Below are positions 23,501-35,473 of a DNA stretch of 64,000 nucleotides, in pieces; within the stretch, counting starts at the first letter, position 1, and every line of letters starts with the position of its first letter. Origin of the DNA: Jacaranda mimosifolia. Lineage: Eukaryota > Streptophyta > Magnoliopsida > Lamiales > Bignoniaceae. Location of the stretch: positions 36,180,277 to 36,244,276 of the forward strand of contig CM032124.1 in NCBI GenBank assembly GCA_018894105.1. Direction: 5' to 3'. Below the pieces are notes generated by a model. The model had not been told where the DNA came from and ran no database searches. It saw nothing but the letters and a program-made list of their open reading frames with translations. The translations under genes and the position numbers were made by a program.

Positions 23501-26441
23501 ACTTTTCTCAAGGGAGAAGCAGGAGTTCCCATCATTAAATGATCCAAGAAACCCATGGCCAGCTCAGTTTCCAAGTCTAGAGGTCTTTCAGAGAGCAGCC
23601 AATTAAGGCACACCATGTGCTTCTTTTTCAAGTCAACCCCTTCAGCAGCAGGATATTTCTCAACAATCCTAACTGGTTCTGAGAACAGTTTTTGATAATC
23701 AATTCTTGATTCCTCAGGAGCTGAATTAGCTTCGAACATCTCCAGATATTCTGCATGAGGGATAGCATAGAAAAATGTATGGTATTAGTTTTAATATAAG
23801 CATTCTATAAATGGTCATCTAGGGCACCATGGTTGAGCAACAAAGAACTATGGATGAATAAGTAATTTCTTCACAAAATGCCCAACTAACATGTATACCA
23901 GAGAAAAATCCCTAAGGTGGACAAATACATATAGATATGCTCTTATACGGATATAAAAAAAGGTATTATGATTTACATTGAGGGCAAGTCAGAACCCTGT
24001 AATTAGAGCCTATATCTGGAGGAAATAGAGGCCAACAGATTTCAAACACTGTTCTGCATGTTACTACTTACTACTACTTTTTTCAATTCATTTGAATTTG
24101 AAGTGTTACACAGATTAATAGAATTACACACCACTTAAAATCCGTAGCCGTTCATTTGGATCATCATCTCCATAAAACCATATCCTGGCATTGCTGGGAT
24201 GGTAATATTTACGGTGGAACTCCTGTAAATAGAACACATAAAGAACAAAATAACTCTTGAGTATAGAGCAAAATGTCAAGTAAATTGTAATATTTCTAAA
24301 ATATATATTGGAAGAACGAAAGTGAGATCTTTCCTCTGGCAAGATGGGTGCCTTAAAATCGCAAGGAATTACCAAATTACTAAGTAACAGGTAGAATATC
24401 CTTCACATTATTCATCTCGTAGAACTTTCAACTCACAATTAATTTAGTCAACGAGCTTGACAATGAGAGGCAAACAATATATTAAAAAGAAACACTTAAG
24501 TGTAGATAACAATGAACTAATATGATCGACGGCAAACCAACCTTGAATTCCTCAAAAGTTAGTTTGGGAATAACTTGTGGATCACCACCACTATCAACAC
24601 CATAAGTATTGTCAGGAAAAAGGGCCTGCAGATGAGTATTACAACAATCAAAACCTCCAGTACTCATTTTATCATGTATTCTTTTAGTTTTGTGGAAAAA
24701 CACATAAGTTGTTTCATGGGTCATAGAGTCCACAAAATTCATGAACCTCAATTTAGTTTAAGTGAAGTTTACCTGTTGGGAAGCTCGGCCTAGTATGCTA
24801 TCAGGCTGAGAATATACACCTTTCATCTCATTGAAAACAACACCTGGAGTAGACCACATAACAAATCAGATAGGTTGAGAATCTGCACGCCCTTCTAGAA
24901 TAAATTGCTAAGATATACGAAACATTCACCAGGAGATAATAAAATTAATAGATGCCAATACCAACCTTTATAAGTTATATCCTCCGAGGGGTCATTCAGT
25001 TCATAATGCCAACCTTCTTGTTGAAAAGTTTTAATGTCATCCACACATTTCGGGAAAAAGACCGCATCTAAGTACACATCGACCAAGTTATAGAAATCCT
25101 GTGAACACAAAGTAGACATATGTCAGTTATAAGAAGATCTTAGAGAAAATTTTCTGTGTTTATACTTGGATTGAAGGACTAGACCTTTGTATTTGTGGAA
25201 GCTACAGGATAGCAAGTCCTATCAGGATATGTGAAAGCATTCAGAAATGTATGCAAACTTCCCTTCAACAACTCAACAAATGGCTCTTTCAGAGGATACT
25301 TTCTTGAACCACATAGTACACTATGTTCTAAAATGTGAGGAATTCCAGTTGAATCTTTTCTGCATCAACAAATTGACATGTGGGAACGTTGTTAAGCAGA
25401 TTATCTAGAACAAAAGTAGAAAAGAAATGGAAACATAGTTTGGTGAGGCTAAGTAACTTAACAGACACTTTGCTAAAGTGGATCTTTCTTAACAATAATT
25501 TCATTTATTAAATCAGATTTGTTCTGTGATGCATAAGAAGAAGCAGATACTATCAGCTTCACTACTACAAGCTAAGGAATGTTTTCTCCAAATTTCACAA
25601 TAAAATACTTTCTCTATCAACATTCGAATAATCTATTTGAACTATAACGAAATTTTACTTGAGAGTTCATAGTAAAAGGTTCTTGTCCATCTTCAACTTC
25701 ATAATACCATTCCAAATTTTAGCAAGTCAATTCAATCATGCAACTTAAGCAACAAAGCTCTTGAAGAACTTCCGTGTTCAGAATGGAAACATGACATTAT
25801 TGGAATGTTACTACATAATTAAACAGAAGCATTTTCAAATTAAAAGCTTAATCATCCACAGGTAGAACGCTTAAGCAATAATCGATTCTCTATAGAAACG
25901 CTTACGGAGGGGTCCGGAAAACAATGCCAAAGACTTTATTCTCGTCGTCATTGGACACTGACATAATTTCAGCTCCAGTCTTCTTGTGCTTATACAACAC
26001 CGCTCTAGATTTACACTCATCAATAAACTCCTCCGATACTTTCTCAAACCCGAGCTTCTCCGCCAATTCATCATCCGCTCCCAAGACTTCTGAACATTTC
26101 ACAAATCTATCACGAACACATTCACATTCAGTTAAAACATTAAACAGCGAATAGAAGCATAACTCAAATTACCAGGAGAAGACTGCACAGACGAGGTGGC
26201 GACCGCGCGGACCGAGAGAGAGCAGAAGTGCCTTTCCAGCTTAAGAGAAGGACGTGAGACGGAACCTATGAGGCCGAGGTGCCTTCGGAGGAGGGAGCGG
26301 TGGTGGACGTTCGGGACCAAACGCTGCCGTCCGGGGAGGCGCGCGAGGCAGGTGAGCGGAGCGGTAGAATAATCTGGTGGAGGCGAGCGCAGAGGAAGAG
26401 GAGGAGGAGGAGAAGGACCGCAGCAGCACCGCTCTCTCCAT
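17576..26441 (-). CDS. PREP1: Presequence protease PreP, M16C zinc metalloprotease (19 exons, frameshift in exon 1)
   Basis: PreP degrades cleaved targeting peptides in mitochondria and chloroplasts. Exons (minus): 26441-26173, 26089-25906, 25359-25185, 25098-24966, 24843-24773, 24625-24542, 24222-24132, 23750-23230, 23125-22961, 22874-22656, 22562-22435, 21260-21071, 19806-19723, 19648-19551, 19262-18998, 18894-18732, 18652-18472, 17901-17830, 17717-17576. All introns are GT/AG and phases match from exon 2 on. Exon 3 carries the inverted zinc motif HILEH, about residues 159-163. Other family blocks are TFLNAFTYPDRTCYPVAS, NDPSEDITYKG, GTPASPLRK, GRKTGGISVYPLTSS and SGGAYGGFCDFDTHS, ending FFELKKAL. 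The spliced length is 3235 nt, one base over a whole number of codons. The ATG at 26441 opens a frame that stops after 66 codons, whereas RSLLRRHLGLIGSVSRPSL and all that follows are in the next frame. Removing one base gives about 1077 residues, the normal family length. Confidence 0.93.
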
Positions 26442-26787
26442 TGGAACTCTGAAGGAAGTGAAAAATGGGGGAGAGTTGAAGAAGATGAGAGGAGGATACA
26501 GATAATAATATCTATTCCTTCGTTTGGGGATTTATGATTTGGGAAGGGAGGGAAAAATATAAATATCAAGAAATTTGTGGTGGTTTCTTGTGGAATACGA
26601 AGTGTCAAAATTAAATTTGTGTTTCGTAAATTTTTACTTCTTTTTTCTTATAATAATTGAAGGAAATTGCGTGCAAATTTTTCAGGTCAGCCAATTGACA
26701 GTTAGCATGCTTCTCATCCTCTACTTTGTAGAAGTAACCATTTTTTCCTCCTCTCTTTTGTCCTAAACCCTAAGCTCCAAAAATTAA

Positions 26788-27231
26788 GGCCCGTTTGGTT
26801 TTATTTTCATTTCAAATTTTTATTTTCATCATTTCTAAAATTTGAAAAGTTACTGGTGTTTGTTTATGTTTTCAAATTCTATTTTTATTTTCAATATTTT
26901 TAAAATTTAAAAAGTTAGTTAGAGTAAATTAGTGGAAAATAAATTTATATTGGGATAAATTGTTGGAAAAGTAATGATTATATATTTTATTTTATTTTTT
27001 AAAGTAATGATTATGTTGTTTTAATATGTTATAGGTGTAGAGAGATAATAATAATAAAGAAGAGAGAAAAGATATATAGGTTATTGGGAGAAGATATGTG
27101 AGTTATTGGAAAATGTATTTTGAAATGAAAATGAGTTGAAATACTGATAAAAATGATGATAAGTTGTTGTAAATTCATTTTCAAATAGTAAAAAAACTAC
27201 AAACATTTTAAAAACATAAACAAACTGCCCC
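26788..27231. mobile_element. Tourist-like MITE, family A
   Basis: The left end is GGCCCGTTTGGTTTTATTTT and the right end is the inverted ACAAACTGCCCC. Flanks TAA and TCA suggest a worn 3-bp target duplication of the PIF/Harbinger kind. The interior is AT-rich and noncoding. It lies just upstream of the PreP gene. Related to 33150, 48296 and 53276. Confidence 0.6.
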
Positions 27232-27239
27232 TCAGTCAG

Positions 27240-27490
27240 TAAAAATAAGTTGAAAATAAGTTTGTATTTGGATGAATTATTGGAAAAGTAATTATTATGT
27301 TAGGTTTAGTAGGATGAAGGTGGAGAGCGATAGAAATAACGGAATAGATAGAGAAGATATATAGTTATTAGGATAAAATATATAAGTTGTTGAATAATGT
27401 GTTTTGAAAATAAAAATGAAAATAATGTTGAGTGAAAATATATAAAAAGTAATATATTTTATTCATTTTATTCAAATGGGTTGTAAATCC
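27240..27490. mobile_element. Truncated copy of the family A MITE
   Basis: The sequence repeats the interior of the preceding element, with AAGTTTGTATTTGGATGAAT, a TTGGAAAAGTAATTATTATG block and the GATATATAG-TTATTGG region. The terminal inverted repeats are missing, so this is a degraded tandem neighbour. Confidence 0.5.
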
Positions 27491-28049
27491 AAATTTTCTA
27501 TGAATTAGAAAATAAAATATAGTCAAGACAAAAATTATGGTGGTCATTTTTAGTAAAAATTAGATATACTTCTGTATAGAGGACAAAGAGAAGGGATGAT
27601 GATTTTGCTTGACAATCAATAGAGTTGCGTCTATTTAAATAAGTATGAAATTAGTTAAAATTCAATTGACCTAAATAGCTGCCAGTTCCACTAAAGATTT
27701 ATCTATGTTGGATGAGAGATTATTTTTTAACTATTCTACAAATATTAAATTTCAATAATTATTTTTTACTAATATCATTTTATACGGAATCGATTCTTTT
27801 AACTATACAAAAATATATGGAACTAAGCATATCTCAAAACATAAGAGAATATTCTTTTGCTAATGTTATCACCAATATTCAATATTGGGTAGTTTATAAC
27901 ATTTTCATATAGTATAAATACCAATTACCAACATTGTCTTTGATGAATAAGTTTAGTTTTTATATTAACCTTTTGAATTTAATAAGTGGACATATTGTAA
28001 TCTAATAATACTATCTTTACTTGTATATGTGATGCCAAAGTTCGAGCAT
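27491..28049. other. AT-rich intergenic DNA
   Basis: No gene or repeat is recognised; the short plus-strand frame at 27712-27912 is AT-rich noise. Confidence 0.4.
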
Positions 28050-28052
28050 TAA

Positions 28053-28508
28053 GGGCTTGTTTGTTTACAAATTCCAAATTCATTTTCCAACTTCAAAAAT
28101 TTAAACAAATAAACACTATATATTCCCCAATCCTACTTTTAAAATACAAAATGTATCCCCAAAAAATCTCTACTATTCGTACTCTAAACACATTCCCCAA
28201 AATTTTAATCAATTATCTCATAATTACAAATATATACACATACTACCTACCACTCATACAATCTATAATATACATATATAAGTAATTTTAAAATACTTAT
28301 TTCACCCTATAAACCTAATAAAAAAGTTATTGATGTGACATCTTATTCTTCCTAAAACACAAACAGACAAATCATTTTCTCTCAATCCATTCTCTACATA
28401 TCTCCCAAAACACAAACAAACAACCATCACATTCCCCAACCCCACTTCCCAAAGTCCATTCTCCCCAAAAAATTTGGAAGAATGCTCCAATTCAATCCAA
28501 ACAAAGCC
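28053..28508. mobile_element. Tourist-like MITE, family B
   Basis: A 456-bp element with ends GGGCTTGTTTGTTTAC and, inverted at the right, CAATCCAAACAAAGCC. Both sides carry TAA (28050-28052 and 28509-28511), the 3-bp duplication typical of PIF/Harbinger MITEs. The interior is rich in CCCCAAAA/CCCAAAACAC motifs and is noncoding. The plus and minus frames inside it are not genes. Confidence 0.75.
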
Positions 28509-28734
28509 TAACAAATTCGTAATATTTTTACAAAAAAATACTCATAACAAGAACATATGCCAGATAAAATTGATACTTGTCTAACTAAATCTAACCTATA
28601 GTCAAAATTTAGTAACAAAATAACACTTATTGGGGCTTTAAGTTGAACTGAAAATTTGGGATTCCATCAGGCACATGAATTATCAATTTCCTTCCTTCAC
28701 AACTCCATGAAATGCAAGCATTAAGTCCACCAAT

Positions 28735-28860
28735 AACATTTATAACTCTTTGTTTATTCTATTTTATGAATATATTTTTAAGTGATTTATATATTTTTTA
28801 AAAAAGAGTAATCAATATACTTAACTTATATTCATAAAGTGAAGTAGAGTAGGAAATAAG
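28735..28860. mobile_element. Short hairpin MITE, copy 3
   Basis: The left arm TTCTATTTTATGAATATATT pairs with the right arm near 28830-28860. The same arm sequence is found in the 63279 copy. Borders are approximate. Confidence 0.45.
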
Positions 28861-29179
28861 CATAAAAATTGAACTTGATGATACATCAGCAGCCCACTTT
28901 GAAATTCTATACATGATTCAAAACAGAGAATGATTATAAATAAACACAAATATATATTACTTTGCAGCAAATAAATTTGCAACAGATTGTCCATAGAAAA
29001 CCATGTAAGGATGAATTAACTTACAATCTCATTGTGTTCGCTATACATTCAAAAGTAAAATATATAGAACTCAACAATTCATGGTACTATTTCACAACAA
29101 AATGGTAATTATTCATAGGGGAACCAACATATGAGAGACACACACAGTTGTAGGAAAGAAGGAAAAAGAATCCTCTTCT

Positions 29180-32100
29180 TCAGACCTCAGTTCTGTTCCG
29201 CGAATGTGAGATGACCCTCAAATCTCTATACATATCCGAACAAGCAAGAGAAAAATCAGATAACGCCCGGAAAAGTTCAGGCAAATGGCTCTTCAGACTC
29301 ATAAGGGACTTCTTTCTAACTTGATCGCATTGCCTCTTGTAGGCTTCTTCGTCCTCCTCCAACTTCTGCTTAGCTGCTTCCACCACTAGTTGCCTCTCAG
29401 CAATAAGTTCTTTATCATGAGCCCTATCAGGGTCCATCTCATCAGGAGGCGTCCGTTTATTCGTGAACTTATTATACCAATTCTCATAGTCTCGTGTCTT
29501 TCTGATGAGATCCTTTCTGGACTCAGCACATCTGTTCTTAAACTCCAACTCCTCTTTCTGATATTGCCATATGGTCTTAATTATGGACGCAAAGTTGTTA
29601 ATAGTCGCTCTTGCTGGCTCGTCCGGGAGCTTTTCAAGATAATCATGCCACGCATGTAGGAGCATCTGTATTGGGGGGTTTTGAGGATGACCGGGAGAAG
29701 AAACTTTCTCCTTCCAGTTTGTGTCTATAGGAATGAGGTTTAGCTTCAGCCAGCTGTTAAGTGCTTTGATATATTCTTTTTGCTGGCTCATAAGTTCGCT
29801 GAAATTTGTGTACCATTCCTGAACGACGCCGCCTAGTTGGCGTGTGCGCTCGTGGTGGTGCTCGCTCGTTTCTTTTGAAGCCTGGGAGGTGTCGAGTAGC
29901 CTCAAAGCTTGGACAATCTTGGATTGGCTCTCTTGGTGTATTCTGATTGTTTCCCACATTGTGGCCATCCTGTGCAATGCATTCCAACCGTCAAAATATT
30001 CAGACAAGGATGCAGAAAGAAAGCAGATGAGAATCCTAGTCCTACAAGCTGTCAAAACTATGCAATATGTTGCTGAAAAGAATAAGGAAAATCAAGCCAG
30101 TGTTACACAGAACTAGACTAATATGGCTTTGAGCAAGTAGTAGCCCAGGACATAATCTGCAGTCTGCATGAGAGAATTCTGATATCACTTCATATCACTA
30201 TACTGGAAAGTTATAAGATGTTATTCATCTCTGTTCGTCTATATAGATATTATGTCTCATTATCTAAACCATTTACACCACAAAGAAATGCTAATGAAAA
30301 AAGCCTAAAGATCTCGACAAGAGCGCGGATAGACACAAAAATATAATTTCCACATAGAAGAGTATAAGGACTCACCCATCGACAAGAGCAACGAGTTTTG
30401 GATAGAGTTGCTCATCGCGCAGACGATTAATCTCAGAAACAGTGGAGTCCATAGACTGCATGTCAACGATATATCTTGTATGAAGATGGCTGACTGCTGC
30501 TTTCATTCTCTCTAATGCTTCCGTGTTTGAAGCGCGTTTCTTCAACTTATTCAATGAGGCTACTTTTTTTTGATATTCAAGTTTCATCTGCTCACCTGTC
30601 TGTTGCGCACCAAACAATAGACAACAAAAAACATTCTCAAAACACAAATAATCAAGTAGCGGAGGAAAAAACACACTAATTTGTATTCGGATTTTATCAA
30701 TAAGCAAGCTACTGTTTTGTTGCTGCTTACTTTCTAAATTTGGAAGTGATTGTTGACCAATAATGAAACTTCTGATAGATTTATCGCCCATAGACCAAGC
30801 CTTTTTTCAGGGAAGCTCAATAGTTTGTTAATACATTTTGTCTTTTCCTATTTTCTGTCGTTTTAGGGCGAAAAGTGCAAGATTTCTGCTGTACATCTAT
30901 AGACTTCCAAAGTTCTTTCAATCTATTTCCATGATTTACTTTGAGATAGATCCTTGTAGTTTACATTTAAAACAAAACCTGGCTAATTATTTCATTGACA
31001 AGAGAAAACAACGTCAAACTATAGCCACACACACACACACACATACGCAAAACTTACTTTCCAGATGAGAAGATTTTAGCATCATTTATTCCATCTAGCC
31101 CACAATCTTCAGTTCAACAGAAAACTCATAGAATTGCACATAATTTAATACACCGTTTGAATCAAACAAGCTGAATGAAAGAGAGCTAACAAGATGGAAG
31201 CACTTAGATACCTTCACTTCATCATAAAGCTTTTTCTCCCACGCCAGCATTTTGTCCAATACAGTTGCATGAGTTTCATGCTCCTCTGAATCAAAGTCGT
31301 CCACCCCATCATCAGCATTAGGCAAACCTCTGAAGGATCTATTCCAAGTGATGACCCGCATTACCCTTTCTGAATGATTAATATGCCCTGCACCAATAAA
31401 GGCCACAGTACTTAAACATCTACTTGAACAATTCATGACTCATAAAAATCCAACAACCAAAACATAACTTGCTAAGTTGAGAAAACCACCCATATCAAAA
31501 TGTTCTTGCTTGATTAAGATGCATGAATTTCCATAAATCATTTTCTAGAAAAATCACACAGAGAACAATAAGTCCAACAATGATATCAAAACAGAAACTA
31601 TGCAGTTCCAACCACATTAAACACAAGCTATTAACATTCTGTACCTCTTTTATCTGCAAAATTCGAGTGATAGTGCAAGCGGGTAGCCTCAAGCATCCGA
31701 GAAACGTCATGAGCACTTTCTGAAGCCTTAAGAAAACAATCATCAAGTTCAACGAATATTTGCAACAAGTTCACATTACTCACCCCACTCTTCTTTTTCC
31801 CCTCGGCTGGAACCCCTTGTTTCACTCTCTTCACAACCTTTGTTGCTGCCATTGCTGCCTCCGGCGGTGGTGGCTGAGGCGGAAGTTCACTCGCCGTCTC
31901 CACCACCTCTTCCACTGCCTCTAGTTTCTCACTCTTCCCATCCATTTCTCTTTTCCTAGCCATTTCTTCAAGCATCTTCCGTTCAATCTCCTCCCTCTCA
32001 ACACTATTCTCCTCCACCTCCGCTAATGTGGGCCCGGGGACATTCTCCATTGAGAAGAAGTAATCCCAAGATGTCCCTTTATTCTCCGGCGGAGGAGGAG

Positions 32101-32653
32101 GCTGCTGCTGCTCGCGATCACGTTGATCACTTTTGCGCGGCTGATGCAAAACTTCCTCCTCCACAACCTCCGGAGATGAAACCCCACCTCTACCCCCACT
32201 CTTACTACTACGCCGTTTCAAGCTATGATTGCTCTCTGTCTCAACATCCTCTTCGTTTTCCTCCTCAATTGGATCGGAGTGTTTGTTTTCAGGAAGAGGG
32301 ATCGCAAATTCCGGCATGGTGGCGGCGCGTTGGAGGGGAGATGTGAAGGACGCGGGAAGGGGAGGCGGAGGAGGAGGGAAATTCTCGTAAGGAGGAAGAG
32401 GGGGAGGAGGGGTGGCGCCACCGACAGCGGCGGATGATGGGCCGGGAGGAACCACGGCGGCGGTGGGGTATATGACCTCACCCTGGGCATAGTCACTGAG
32501 GGCCGCCCCGGTGTTCTTCAAGGACACGGCATGGGCTGAGTGGGCCGAAGCGAACTTGTTTCTCGCCGTCACGGCCCTCTCCATGTGCTGCTTCCTCTCC
32601 TTGCATCGGTTCACCGTCTCTTCGTTCTCGATCTTGGATTGCGTGCAGCCCAT
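29180..32653 (-). CDS. DUF630/DUF632 protein, NRG2-like (732 aa)
   Basis: Four exons: 32653-31645, 31387-31212, 30599-30376 and 29969-29180. All borders are GT/AG and phases agree, giving 2199 nt. The N-terminus MGCTQSKIENEE is a classical N-myristoylation site and opens the DUF630 domain (about 1-60, with RCKERKQHMERAVTARN). A Pro-rich and acidic middle follows. DUF632 starts near residue 295 with LLQIFVELDDCFLKASE, continues through the Leu/Lys-rich helices of exons 2 and 3 (MLAWEKKLYDEVK, VSEINRLRDEQLYPKLV) and ends around residue 620 in exon 4. The C-terminus is helical and probably coiled coil. The family includes Arabidopsis NRG2, which acts in nitrate signalling, but has many paralogues, so the exact role is not assigned. 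The myristoyl signal suggests membrane association. Confidence 0.92.
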
Positions 32654-33149
32654 GGGCTCTCCTGGCAGTTAAAGTCAAAATTGTCCGACACACACACTGT
32701 GCGTATGGCTGAAAATTCAGCAAGACAATTCAGGGTTTCTGGGATTTAGATCAGCTATTTGCTGTTCTTTTCTCCCCTGTTCGGGGGAATAAAATTGGAA
32801 GAAAGAAGTCAAAAAGCAACCCCTACGATGACTATTGATTGCGAGGATCGCATAAAAGGAGCACGACGAGGTTGGATTCTTCTTCTTTACCGGTATGTAA
32901 AAGGTGTCAAAGGTGGTAAAAATTGCTGTAGTGAGAAAGAAGATTCGTGACATACGACAGTACGCCCTCCGCCGGTGGCCCAACCTGAGATTTTAACCAT
33001 TAAAAATTTATTTCACCTTATATTTTGACATTAATATATTATTTTTGTATAATAACACTTAATTATTGTCACACACATATATATAATATGTATTTATAGA
33101 ATAAATAATATATTAGAGAATTCAAAATAATAAAAATGCACTCCACTTT
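32654..33149. other. 5' flank of the DUF630/632 gene
   Basis: Contains the presumed 5' UTR and promoter. No clear TATA box is seen. Frames on either strand across 32493-32983 are shadows of this GC-richer region. Confidence 0.5.
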
Positions 33150-33441
33150 GAAAAGTAGTTAATGAAAATGAGTTAAAAATAAATTTATACTTGGATAGAT
33201 TACAAAAAAAGTAATGATTATATTCGATTTAGTAGATTATAGATGAAAAAATATAATAATAATGATATTAAAGAAAGAAAAGATAAAAACTATGGGAAAA
33301 AAATATAAATTATTGAAAAATATGTTTTGAGATTAAAAATAAAAATATATTAGATGAAAAAATATATATAAAATAATATATTTTAATTTTTAAATAATAG
33401 AAAATATAAAAATAAAATTTGAAAATGAAACCAAACGGCCC
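33150..33441. mobile_element. Family A Tourist-like MITE, left end missing
   Basis: The right end is GAAACCAAACGGCCC followed by TTA (33442-33444). The interior matches the 26788 element, with ATAAATTTATACTTGGAT and the AGTAATGATTATATTC block. The left terminal repeat is not found, so the copy is 5' truncated. Confidence 0.55.
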
Positions 33442-33444
33442 TTA

Positions 33445-35473
33445 TGATTTATTTTAGCTTGTTCTTTCTTTCATTCTTTCTTAATTGGTATTATATATTT
33501 TTCAAAAAACACTTAATTAATATTAACTATAAATTGACCATTTCTCTTATAACTTTCAATTTGTGTCTCATGTTCTTAAATTTTATTTTTTTTAAGTTGT
33601 AAATAATTATATTTAAATTTATCGTACCGATTCAACTACATAATCAAAATAAACTCATCAACTAATGTCATAAAATTTGACATTTAAAAGATGTTAGCCA
33701 TACATCTAACCGTTGTAATTGTACAAGAAAAAACTTTATGAATTTAAACAAAAATAGAGATATTTAAATTAATTAAAATCTACTTTCATCTTGGAGAATC
33801 ATTAATATAAACTATAGTCACACATTTAATGCTTTTCAAAGAGTGTATAGGAAAAAAGATAATGGTCATAAATTCAACAATGGAGTGGGAGAAAAAGATG
33901 GTCATAGCTAAGATAGCTTATTATCCCACCTAGAGGAACCTAAGATGCCCTTTGTCATTTTCTCTTTCCAACATTTTTTTTTATTTTTTTGGATTAAGCA
34001 CAACCATACAACTTATACAAGTTGAAGTTTTGATTGCACATTAATCTTTTTTCCATGGTGTAATTTTTTATTTTTTACTTTTATAATTTCCAATTTGTGA
34101 GAATTTTTGTTTTCATTATTTGTAATTTTAATTTATTAACTTCAAATTTATGGTCTTGCACTATTTCACCATTTAGCTAACTAATTTGAAATATCCAACT
34201 AATGATAGCATATAAAACATTATTTATTTAGATTTCGTCTATGTTGCTGAGTTCGACAACAACTGATTGATGAAAAATAGGATACAATGAGTGATGAGAC
34301 TAAATAATCAAACGAACATTATGTATGCTTTATAGTCCATTTAAATATTGTGTTAATCAATTTTATCCATCGCATGTGTACTTTGATAGACTATAGTATC
34401 TGTAGATATATATTTGACCAATAAGGATAATTCAGTATATTTATATTAGATTTATATGGGCAATTTGGACATTTTATGTCCATTTATAGTGAGTGGTTGA
34501 GTTTGGATGAAGACATCCCACCTATCTCATTCTTGGATTAATTATTTTCATAATCATTACATGCTTTCAGCCAATAAATTATGTGCATTATCCAACCAAA
34601 TAATCCAAAGAAAAAGGCTTTGATGACTATTTACAATAATTAAAATCAGAATAATTTATTTAGTATAAATTAATTTTGATAAAATATAAATTTCAATTAT
34701 GTCATTTTGTAATTGATCTAATTTAATTTAATTATATGAAAGCATATCAGCCATTACAAATTCATAGGTACACAAAAATCAGTGGCCGCATTCTTACCTT
34801 CACAATTCTCTCTAGCATTTCTAGCTAAGTACACAAGAAAAAAAGGTCAAATCCCAACTATTAAAGGGTCCTAAATTGAGCTCTTATGAGTTATGATTTG
34901 TTAGATATCTGTATAGGTTTACGTCTAATTGTTCAAGCAGTAATAATAAAAACTTATCAATATAGAGACAAAGGGTCAAAGAGAAAGCCGGAAAAAAATA
35001 TTTCATGCATAATCTCGAACGTTATCAATTCCAATAAATAAATCAGATAAATACAATACAATTGAAAATTCATAGATTAACGGCGCGTTTTACGTGATGA
35101 TTCACAATCACTTAGACATATACCAAGTGAACTATAGCAAATTTTGAGTTTGAGAAAAGTTTCAGGACAAGTAAATAGGAAAAGTGCAACTAAAATGCTC
35201 TTTTTCATGAAATCCTATTCCGGTTTTTCATGCTGAAATAAAGTGGCTTTTATAGCCCACCATGCAAGATTCTGTGGCTTGCATGTGACACACCAGAACC
35301 CACTGCTTGTCTATATTTTCCAGATTTGCGCTCATATTACTTTGTCATACAACTCCAAAAACACATCCTGTCTGGTACTAGAATGTAAGAAGATGGGCTG
35401 TCTACTTTTGATACGATATATGCAACCTTTGATGCAGCAAGAATGTCAAACTATGCGAAAAGATTCCTTGATT
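33445..35473. other. AT-rich intergenic DNA and 3' flank of the METTL22-like gene
   Basis: No coding sequence or clear repeat is recognised. The frame at 35243-35563 on the plus strand is antisense to the METTL22-like last exon and its 3' UTR. Confidence 0.45.

Noticed and set aside
26132..26608. 158-codon minus frame considered as an intact PreP first exon
   Set aside because: Its only ATG lies in the promoter region and the first 60 or so residues look like translated UTR. The ATG at 26441 gives a better N-terminus but in another frame, hence the frameshift finding.
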